Shown here: in pieces, positions 1-4,712 of the stretch | Position numbering within the stretch: position 1 is the first letter of the stretch | How the letters are laid out: each line of letters begins with the position of its first letter | Origin: JACDAN01 sp035265935 | GTDB taxonomy: Bacteria; Actinomycetota; Thermoleophilia; Gaiellales; Gaiellaceae | Assembly: GCA_035265935.1 (NCBI GenBank) | Contig: DATFOC010000123.1 | Location: 1 to 6,326 of the forward strand | Direction of reading: 5' to 3' | Length of the DNA stretch: 6,326 nucleotides | Program-made: the position numbers and the translations under genes | Notes under the pieces: generated by a model | Seen by the model: only the letters and a program-made list of their open reading frames with translations | The model's database searches: none | Told to the model about the DNA's origin: nothing

Positions 1-228
1 TTTGAGCCGCACGAGCTCGACATCGAGCCGATGTTCTTCGAGCACGCCGTCTACTGCAAGCGCTGCGAGGCGATGGTCTCGCCCAAGACGTGCCCGCACG
101 ACGGCGACGACCACGTGTTCCTTTCGGGAACGAAGGTCAGGGAGATGCTCGTGAAGGGCGAGGTGCCGCCCGTCGAGTTCTCGAGGCCCGAGGTTGCCGA
201 GGTGCTGATCGAGGCCTACCGGACCTGA
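1..228 (+). CDS. sat: Sulfate adenylyltransferase (ATP sulfurylase), C-terminal part, 5'-truncated
   Basis: This is the last 75 codons of ATP sulfurylase, the cytoplasmic enzyme that makes adenylyl sulfate (APS) and pyrophosphate from sulfate and ATP, the first step of sulfate assimilation. The frame is open from the first base of the window, so the true start lies upstream; the internal ATG at 31 is not the start. Visible conserved features are FFEHAVYCKRC, giving a C-x2-C pair at visible residues 19 and 22, a third cysteine in TCPHD at residue 31 with a nearby histidine (a zinc-site pattern known in many bacterial and archaeal Sat proteins), then LSGTKVREML and the ending EFSRPEVAEVLI, all typical of the family C-terminus. 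It ends with TGA at 226-228. The sulfate transporter operon follows 79 bases downstream on the same strand, which fits a joint sulfate regulon. No APS-kinase domain follows the Sat terminus. Confidence 0.
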   Translation, partial: FEPHELDIEPMFFEHAVYCKRCEAMVSPKTCPHDGDDHVFLSGTKVREMLVKGEVPPVEFSRPEVAEVLIEAYRT

Positions 229-234
229 TGGGAC

Positions 235-264
235 TTGACAGCGCAGGAGCCTCCCGGATAGAAA
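235..264 (+). promoter_or_regulatory. Candidate sigma-70-type promoter for the sulfate transporter operon
   Basis: A perfect -35 hexamer, TTGACA, lies at 235-240, just after the sat stop codon. A weak -10 candidate follows: TAGAAA at 259-264 with an 18-base spacer (4 of 6 consensus positions), or ATAGAA at 258-263 with 17 bases. Transcription would start around 270-273, giving a leader of only about 35 bases before the ATG at 308. The -10 region lies inside the left arm of the palindrome at 246-307, so a protein bound there could directly control initiation. The assignment rests on sequence match and position only. Confidence 0.
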
Positions 265-267
265 CAC

Positions 268-284
268 CTAATCGGTGAGATTAG
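268..284. promoter_or_regulatory. Operator-like core palindrome CTAATC-N5-GATTAG
   Basis: A perfect 6-bp inverted repeat with a 5-base centre lies at the expected transcription start of the transporter operon. It is AT-richer than its surroundings and is flanked by the partly symmetric AACA/TGTT and ATAG/CTAT. Size and position suit a site for a dimeric repressor controlling sulfate uptake (for example an Rrf2- or GntR-type regulator). No regulator gene is present in the window, and I do not recognise the motif as a specific known box. It may equally be just the tip of the RNA hairpin. Confidence 0.
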
Positions 285-297
285 TGTTCCCTATCCA

Positions 298-303
298 GGG
301 AGG
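298..303 (+). promoter_or_regulatory. Shine-Dalgarno sequence of the binding-protein gene, inside a stem
   Basis: GGGAGG lies 4 bases before the ATG at 308 and decides that start. All six bases pair with CCTCCC (250-255) in the hairpin, so access to this site depends on whether the upstream arm is present in the transcript. Confidence 0.
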
Positions 304-307
304 CTCC

Positions 308-1285
308 ATGCGTTTCCTCATTCTGGCAGCTCTGGCGCTGACGCTGGTCGGCTGCGGCGGCGTCTCGGAGGCTGGTTCCGGCGACGAAAAGCTGACCCTG
401 GTCGCGTACTCGACGCCGCGTGAGGTCTATGCGCAGCTGACGAAGGACTTCGCGAACACCGAGGCCGGCAGGGGCGTCAGCTTCGACGAGTCCTACGGCG
501 GCTCCGGTGAGCAGAGCCGAGCCGTCGAGCAGGGCCTGCCTGCCGACGTCGTCGCGTTCTCGCTGGCGCCGGACATTGATCGTCTGGTCGAGTCCGGGCA
601 GGTCGCGAAGACCTGGGCCGATGACCAGTACAACGGCATGGTCACGAGCTCGGTCGTCGTCTTCGCCGTCCGAAAAGGGAACCCGAAGGGGATCAAGACC
701 TGGGACGATCTGGTCAAGGACGGCGTCGAGGTGATCGAGCCCAACCCGTTCACTTCCGGCGGCGCCCGTTGGAACGTCATGGCCGCCTACGGCGCGCAGC
801 GGAAGCTCGGCAAGACGCACGAGCAGGCAGTCGAGTACCTCGGCGAACTGTTCAGGCATGTCTCTGTCCAAGACAAGAGCGCCCGTGAGTCGCTCCAGAC
901 CTTTACCGGCGGGAAGGGCGACGTCCTGCTCGCGTACGAGAACGAGGCGATCCTGGCCCAGGAGAAGGGCGAGGACCTCGACTACGTCGTGCCGGACCAG
1001 ACGATCCTGATCGAGAACCCGGTCGCAATGACGAAGGATGCGCCTGAGCAGGCCACTGCCTTCCTCGACTTCATCCGGTCAGAGGAGGCCCAGCGCGTCT
1101 TCGGCAAGGCCGGCTACCGCCCGGTGAACGAGGCGCTCGCCGACGAGTTCCAGTTTCCGATGCCGCCCGGGCTCTTCACGATCGCGGACGTCGGCGGCTG
1201 GCCCGAGGTGCAGCAGCGCTTCTTCCACCGGGAGGACGGGATCATGGCCGGGATCCAGCGGGAGGTCGGCGCCGCCCTTGAGTAG
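308..1285 (+). CDS. sbp: Sulfate/thiosulfate ABC transporter substrate-binding lipoprotein
   Basis: A 325-residue extracytoplasmic receptor that captures sulfate (possibly thiosulfate) and delivers it to the CysTW permease. The N-terminus is a lipoprotein signal: a single positive residue, a hydrophobic run to residue 13, and the lipobox LVGC with Cys16 as the predicted lipid-anchored residue, as expected for a receptor in a cell with no classical periplasm. Family signatures are SYGGSGEQSRAV at residues 62-73, followed by the ADVVAFSL strand, and NPFTSGGARW at 146-155, both ligand-site segments of the sulfate-binding protein family. Length is close to the usual 320-350. The ATG at 308 is chosen because GGGAGG (298-303) precedes it by 4 bases and the signal peptide begins there. 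An in-frame GTG at 275 would add 11 unlikely residues and lies in the hairpin loop. The 3' end overlaps cysT by 8 bases. Sulfate versus thiosulfate preference cannot be read from the sequence. Confidence 0.
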   Translation: MRFLILAALALTLVGCGGVSEAGSGDEKLTLVAYSTPREVYAQLTKDFANTEAGRGVSFDESYGGSGEQSRAVEQGLPADVVAFSLAPDIDRLVESGQVAKTWADDQYNGMVTSSVVVFAVRKGNPKGIKTWDDLVKDGVEVIEPNPFTSGGARWNVMAAYGAQRKLGKTHEQAVEYLGELFRHVSVQDKSARESLQTFTGGKGDVLLAYENEAILAQEKGEDLDYVVPDQTILIENPVAMTKDAPEQATAFLDFIRSEEAQRVFGKAGYRPVNEALADEFQFPMPPGLFTIADVGGWPEVQQRFFHREDGIMAGIQREVGAALE

Positions 1286-2090
1286 CGTCGCAGTCCCTGC
1301 ACCCAGGCGGCGCCGCGAAGCGCCGCTGGCCCTCGGGGTCTCGACGGCGTACCTGAGCGTCATCGTCCTGATCCCGCTCGCTGCGCTCACGCTCCGCTCG
1401 CTCGAGGGCGGAGTGAGCGCGTTCTGGGATGCGGTCACCGATCCGCAGGCCGTCGCCGCGCTGAAGCTGACGTTCGCGATCTCGCTCGTCGTCGTTCTGA
1501 TCAACGCTGTCGCCGGGACGGTGATCGCCTGGGTACTCGTCCGCGACTCGTTCGGCGGCAAGAGCCTCGTGAATGCGCTGATCGACCTGCCGTTCGCGCT
1601 GCCGACGATCGTCGCCGGCCTGACGCTACTCGCCCTCTACGGGCCGAAGAGCCCGATCGGGGTCAACGTTGCGTACACGACCGCGGCGCTCGTTCTCGCG
1701 CTGCTGTTCGTGACCCTGCCGTTCGTCGTCCGGACCGTCCAGCCGGTCCTGCTCGAGCTCGATCGCGACATGGAAGAGGCGGCGCAGTCCCTGGGTGCCA
1801 CGTCGTTCCAAACGTTCAGGCGGGTGATCTTCCCGAATCTGTTTCCGGCGATCCTGTCCGGGACCGCGCTTGGCTTTGCGCGCGCGCTCGGCGAGTTCGG
1901 GTCGGTCGTGCTCATCTCGGGGAACCAGCCGTTCAAGACCGAGGTCGCGTCCGTCTACATCTTCGGCCAGATCGAGAGCGACAACGTGACCGGTGCGGCG
2001 GCAGTTTCGGTGGTGCTGCTCGTCGCCTCGCTCGGCGTCCTGCTCGCGATCGGCGGGGTCCGCCGCTGGGCCACGAGGCACGACCAGTGA
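1278..2090 (+). CDS. cysT: Sulfate ABC transporter permease CysT (CysU)
   Basis: A 270-residue inner-membrane permease, one half of the sulfate channel. A positively charged N-terminus (PAPRRRRE) precedes about six hydrophobic helices, the first around residues 18-40. The cytoplasmic EAA loop that docks on the ATPase is at residues 167-186: EEAAQSLGA, ending in IFP. The CysT-type segment FARALGEFGSVVLISGN follows; 'VVLISGN' here versus 'VSVVSG' in the next gene separates CysT from CysW. The start is TTG at 1278, overlapping the upstream TAG (TTGAGTAG). GGGAGG at 1260-1265 lies 12 bases upstream, slightly far. TTG is the only convincing initiator before the first helix, and the overlap implies translational coupling. 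Length is typical (about 270-280). It ends in a 4-base overlap with cysW. Confidence 0.
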   Translation: MSSVAVPAPRRRREAPLALGVSTAYLSVIVLIPLAALTLRSLEGGVSAFWDAVTDPQAVAALKLTFAISLVVVLINAVAGTVIAWVLVRDSFGGKSLVNALIDLPFALPTIVAGLTLLALYGPKSPIGVNVAYTTAALVLALLFVTLPFVVRTVQPVLLELDRDMEEAAQSLGATSFQTFRRVIFPNLFPAILSGTALGFARALGEFGSVVLISGNQPFKTEVASVYIFGQIESDNVTGAAAVSVVLLVASLGVLLAIGGVRRWATRHDQ

Positions 2091-2872
2091 GGCGCTATGC
2101 GCTCCGGTTCGTCGCCCTCGGCTACCTCGCCGCGCTCCTCGTCGTCCCGGTTGGGCTCGTCGTCTACCGCGCCTTCCAGGACGGGATCGCCGAGTTCTTC
2201 GCAGCGATCACGACGCCCGCGGCGCTGCATGCGCTCTGGCTGACGATCATCATTGCGCTGATCGCAGTCCCGCTCAACACCGTCTTCGGCGTCATGTGCG
2301 CGCTCGCGATCGTTCGGCGCCGGTTCCGCGGCCACGGTCTCGTGAACTCGGTCGTCGACCTCCCGCTGGCGCTCTCCCCGGTGGTCGTGGGGCTGGCGCT
2401 CGTCCTCGTCTACGGACGGAACGGGTGGTGGGGCGCGTGGCTGATCGACAACGGGGTCCAGGTGATCTACGCGCTGCCCGGCATGGTGATCGCGACGGTC
2501 TTCGTGTCGCTGCCATTCGTCGTCCGCGAGGTCGTGCCCGTGCTTCGCGAGATCGGCGACGAGCAGGAGCAAGCCGCAGCAACGCTCGGAGCCTCCTCGT
2601 GGCAGACGTTCTGGAAGATCACGCTTCCGGCGATCCGCTGGGGCGTCGCCTACGGCGTCGTCCTCACCACGGCGCGGGCGCTCGGGGAGTTCGGCGCCGT
2701 CAGCGTCGTCTCCGGTCGCATCGCCGGCCGGACCGAGACGATGACGCTCCACGTCGAGGAGCGCTTCCAGGCCTTCGAGGTGCAGGACGCCTACGCGGCG
2801 TCAGTCGTCCTCGCCCTCCTCGCCGTGTGCACCCTCCTCGCGATGACGCTTCTCCGACGCGAGGACGCCTGA
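2087..2872 (+). CDS. cysW: Sulfate ABC transporter permease CysW
   Basis: A 261-residue membrane permease that forms the transmembrane channel with CysT. It has about six hydrophobic segments, the first around residues 8-27. The EAA loop begins near residue 161 (EQAAATLGASSWQTFWKITLP), with Gln162 where the motif name expects Glu; similar EQAA variants are, as far as I recall, common in CysW. The run RWGVAYGVVLTTARALGEFGAVSVVSG, here split by reading order into RWGVAYGVVL then ARALGEFGAVSVVSG, is diagnostic of CysW. The start is GTG at 2087, overlapping the cysT stop as GTGA, so re-initiation from cysT is likely. The nearby ATG at 2097 is out of frame. The stop TGA shares its last base with the cysA ATG. 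Confidence 0.
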   Translation: MRRYALRFVALGYLAALLVVPVGLVVYRAFQDGIAEFFAAITTPAALHALWLTIIIALIAVPLNTVFGVMCALAIVRRRFRGHGLVNSVVDLPLALSPVVVGLALVLVYGRNGWWGAWLIDNGVQVIYALPGMVIATVFVSLPFVVREVVPVLREIGDEQEQAAATLGASSWQTFWKITLPAIRWGVAYGVVLTTARALGEFGAVSVVSGRIAGRTETMTLHVEERFQAFEVQDAYAASVVLALLAVCTLLAMTLLRREDA

Positions 2873-3819
2873 TGGCCATCGAGGCCCGGAGCATCACGAA
2901 GCATTTCGGCGATTTCTGCGCGCTCGACGACGTCTCGGTAAACGTCGAGAGCGGCTCGCTGACCGCGCTCCTTGGCCCCAGCGGGAGCGGGAAGTCGACC
3001 CTTCTCCGCGTCATCGCCGGCCTGGAGGACCCCGACTCCGGGGCCGTCTACATCTCCGGCGAGGAGGCGACCACGGTCTCGCCGCAGAAGCGCGGCGTCG
3101 GCTTCGTCTTCCAGCACTACGCGGCCTTCAAGCACATGACCGTCTGGAACAACGTCGCCTTCGGGCTGAAGATCCGCAAGCGGCCGAAGGCCGAGATCGA
3201 CGCGCGGGTCGGTGAGCTCCTCGACCTCGTCCAGCTCGGGGGGCTCGCGAAGCGCTACCCGGCGCAGCTCTCCGGCGGACAGCGCCAGCGCATGGCGCTC
3301 GCACGTGCGCTTGCCGTCGAGCCGAAGGTGCTACTCCTGGACGAGCCGTTCGGCGCCCTCGACGCGCGTGTCCGCAAGGAGCTCCGCGCCTGGCTCCGGC
3401 GCCTCCATGACGAGGTGCACGTGACGACCATCTTCGTCACACACGATCAGGAGGAGGCGATGGAGATTGCCGATCAGATCGTCCTCATGAACGAAGGCCG
3501 CGTCGAGCAGATCGGCGGTGCGCGCGACCTCTACGAGCGGCCGGCGAACGAGTTCGTGATGACGTTCATCGGGCCCGTCTCGAGCTTTGGCGAGGAGCTC
3601 GTCCGCCCGCACGACATCGAGGTGCGCCGCGAGCCGAACGGCTCGGCCGAGCGTGCGACGGTCGAGCGCATCGTCCACCTCGGCTTCGAGGTGCGCGCCG
3701 ACCTCGCGCTCGAGGACGGCCGTGAGGTGTGGGTGCAGATGACCAAGTCCGAAGCCGAGCAGCTCGAGCTCGAACAAGGCTCCCAGGTCTTCGTGGCCAC
3801 CCGTGCCGAAATGCAGTAG
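2872..3819 (+). CDS. cysA: Sulfate ABC transporter ATP-binding protein CysA
   Basis: A 315-residue cytoplasmic ATPase that powers sulfate import. Nucleotide-binding motifs are all intact: Walker A GPSGSGKST (residues 35-43), Q-loop Gln81 in VFQHYAAF, signature LSGGQ (133-137), Walker B VLLLDEP (153-159, catalytic Glu158), D-loop GALD (161-164) and H-loop His191 in FVTHDQEEA. A compact C-terminal TOBE-like regulatory domain starts at VRPHDIEV (244-251) and ends with the chain. Only about 12 residues lie between FIGPVSSFG (from 232) and VRPHDIEV, where E. coli-type CysA (about 365 residues) has a longer stretch. I recall mycobacterial CysA having the same short join, so this looks lineage-typical, not a truncation. 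The ATG at 2872 overlaps the cysW stop (TGATG). The same frame is open far upstream, across cysW and into cysT; that extension is a GC-driven shadow without homology. Confidence 0.
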   Translation: MAIEARSITKHFGDFCALDDVSVNVESGSLTALLGPSGSGKSTLLRVIAGLEDPDSGAVYISGEEATTVSPQKRGVGFVFQHYAAFKHMTVWNNVAFGLKIRKRPKAEIDARVGELLDLVQLGGLAKRYPAQLSGGQRQRMALARALAVEPKVLLLDEPFGALDARVRKELRAWLRRLHDEVHVTTIFVTHDQEEAMEIADQIVLMNEGRVEQIGGARDLYERPANEFVMTFIGPVSSFGEELVRPHDIEVRREPNGSAERATVERIVHLGFEVRADLALEDGREVWVQMTKSEAEQLELEQGSQVFVATRAEMQ

Positions 3820-3846
3820 AGGATTCGCTACGACGTGGTTAAGATG

Positions 3847-3871
3847 CCCCGCTTCCAACGCAGGAAGGGGG
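3847..3871 (+). promoter_or_regulatory. Hairpin over the Shine-Dalgarno region of the protease gene
   Basis: CCCC (3847-3850) plus CTTCC (3852-3856) can pair with GGAAG (3863-3867) plus GGGG (3868-3871). This gives 9 bp with one bulged G and a 6-base loop, AACGCA. The 3' arm is the purine-rich ribosome-binding region AGGAAGGGGGG (3862-3872) just before the GTG at 3876. A -10-like TAAGAT (3840-3845) precedes it but has no recognisable -35 partner. The hairpin has no T-tract after it, so it is a poor terminator for the cys operon. It may modulate protease translation, or arise simply because C-rich sequence sits opposite a G-rich ribosome-binding site. Confidence 0.
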
Positions 3872-3875
3872 GAAT

Positions 3876-4661
3876 GTGAAGAGACTTCTACTTGCTGCGG
3901 CGCTGGCCGTCTGCAGCGTTTTGGCCGGCGGCGCCCAAGCGGTCACGACGACCGGGTTCCCGGACAACGGCCTCCATCCCGAGGTCGGCGCGATCATGGT
4001 TCCCGCTCGCAGTGGTGTGGGGTACGCCGAGGTCTGCTCCGGCACGCTGGTCTCGCCGACGATCTTTCTCACGGCGAGCCACTGCACGTCGTTCCTCGAG
4101 GCCGATCCGCGGCCCGACTACGTCACGTTCGACGAGACGGATGTCGAGCCGTTTCCGAGCGGCCTGATCCCGGCGACGCCCGTCACGAACCCGGCGTACA
4201 AGGGCGGGTACAGGGCGGACGTCTCCGTCATGGTGCTCGGCACCGAGGTCACGAACATCACGCCGGCCCAGGTCCCCAAGTCAGTCGGCTACCTGAACAC
4301 GCTCGGACTCAACCAGAGCACCAGGCTGACGGTCGTCGGATACGGGACGAGCGAGCAGGTGATCATCAAGGGCGAAAACGGCCCGCAGTTCCCGTACGAG
4401 GGCGATCGCGGTTACGGCATCGGCGGCTTCAACGCGCTGACGCCGGAGGCACTGATGATGAGCCAGAATGCCGCTCACGGTGACAGCGGAGCCTGCTACG
4501 GCGACTCGGGCGGCCCGACGTACCTCGGCGCCGCGCCGAACGACGGCAACGTCGTCCTCGCGGTGACGTCCACCGGCGATATCCCGTGTTACTCGACAAA
4601 CGTCTCATCCAGGACGGACACGCCGTCGGCGCGAGCACTCCTGGCGCGCTACGGCCTCTAG
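3876..4661 (+). CDS. Secreted trypsin-fold (S1 family) serine protease
   Basis: A 261-residue S1 peptidase, likely exported and cleaving peptide bonds outside the membrane. A Sec signal peptide covers residues 1-22 (MKRLLLAAALAVCSVLAGGAQA, split as MKRLLLAAAL and the AQA cleavage site). The mature part opens with DNGLHPEVGAIMV, as in small actinobacterial S1 proteases with no long propeptide. The catalytic triad is visible: His69 in LTASHC, Asp115 in ADVSVMVL and Ser211 in GDSGGP. Cys207 before the serine, Cys226-region partners and the CSGTL...SHC pair suggest the usual disulfides. The residue equivalent to chymotrypsin 189 appears to be Gly205, not Asp, so trypsin-like Arg/Lys preference is unlikely. 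The start is GTG at 3876 with AGGAAGG a few bases upstream; the overlapping ATG at 3874 is followed at once by TGA. It lies 56 bases after cysA on the same strand and could be co-transcribed, but it has no obvious role in sulfate uptake. Confidence 0.
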   Translation: MKRLLLAAALAVCSVLAGGAQAVTTTGFPDNGLHPEVGAIMVPARSGVGYAEVCSGTLVSPTIFLTASHCTSFLEADPRPDYVTFDETDVEPFPSGLIPATPVTNPAYKGGYRADVSVMVLGTEVTNITPAQVPKSVGYLNTLGLNQSTRLTVVGYGTSEQVIIKGENGPQFPYEGDRGYGIGGFNALTPEALMMSQNAAHGDSGACYGDSGGPTYLGAAPNDGNVVLAVTSTGDIPCYSTNVSSRTDTPSARALLARYGL

Positions 4662-4677
4662 GCGTTCCATGTTGGCA

Positions 4678-4710
4678 GTGGGAGCGCCGGGTCTAGCCCA
4701 GCGCTCCCAC
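4678..4710. terminator. Candidate bidirectional terminator hairpin between convergent genes
   Basis: GTGGGAGCGC (4678-4687) and GCGCTCCCAC (4701-4710) form a perfect 10-bp stem with a 13-base loop, CGGGTCTAGCCCA, in which GGG and CCC can add three more pairs. It lies 16 bases after the protease stop and 2 bases after the stop of the minus-strand gene, exactly where a shared terminator is expected. Neither side carries a run of T, so it would be a U-less hairpin of the kind reported in high-GC actinobacteria, or an RNA 3'-end stabiliser. Confidence 0.
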
Positions 4711-4712
4711 GC

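Larger units (their letters stand above)
246..307 (+). promoter_or_regulatory. 62-base imperfect palindrome/hairpin burying the ribosome-binding site of the binding-protein gene
   Basis: The arms pair as follows: GGAGCCTCCC (246-255) with GGGAGGCTCC (298-307), 10 bp perfect; a bulged A at 297; GGATAG (256-261) with CTATCC (291-296), 6 bp; a small internal loop (A262 against C289-C290); AACA (263-266) with TGTT (285-288), 4 bp; a bulged C at 267; CTAATC (268-273) with GATTAG (279-284), 6 bp; and a 5-base loop GGTGA. That makes 26 pairs in all. The structure ends exactly one base before the ATG at 308, and its 3' arm contains the Shine-Dalgarno GGGAGG (298-303). As RNA it would block translation initiation. 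As DNA it overlaps the promoter and could be an operator. There is no T-tract, so it does not look like a classical intrinsic terminator for sat. The pairing is seen directly; the regulatory role is inferred. Confidence 0.

Noticed and set aside
275..307. GTG at 275 as an upstream in-frame start of the binding protein
   Set aside because: It would place 11 residues before the lipoprotein signal, has no Shine-Dalgarno and lies in the hairpin loop; the ATG at 308 has GGGAGG 4 bases upstream.
246..307. Intrinsic terminator of sat
   Set aside because: There is no T-tract after the stem, and the stem ends at the start codon of the next operon gene, so a ribosome-binding-site or operator role fits better.
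246..307. SAM-type riboswitch
   Set aside because: I see a single bulged stem-loop without the multi-helix junction or pseudoknot layout of the SAM classes I know; a covariance-model search would settle it.
281..871. Antisense open frame opposite the binding-protein gene
   Set aside because: No recognisable domain and full overlap with a gene of clear family membership.
1955..2752. Long antisense open frame opposite cysT and cysW
   Set aside because: Its composition (Asp/Arg/Glu-rich, no recognisable motif) is the expected mirror of high-GC coding sequence on the other strand.
1993..2871. Long upstream extension of the cysA frame
   Set aside because: It is an Arg/Pro-rich shadow of cysW and the end of cysT; cysA starts cleanly at 2872 with an ATP-binding domain N-terminus.
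3906..3917. Lipobox around Cys13 of the protease (LAVC)
   Set aside because: Val precedes the cysteine where Gly, Ala or Ser is required; the AQA site at residue 22 fits ordinary signal peptidase better.
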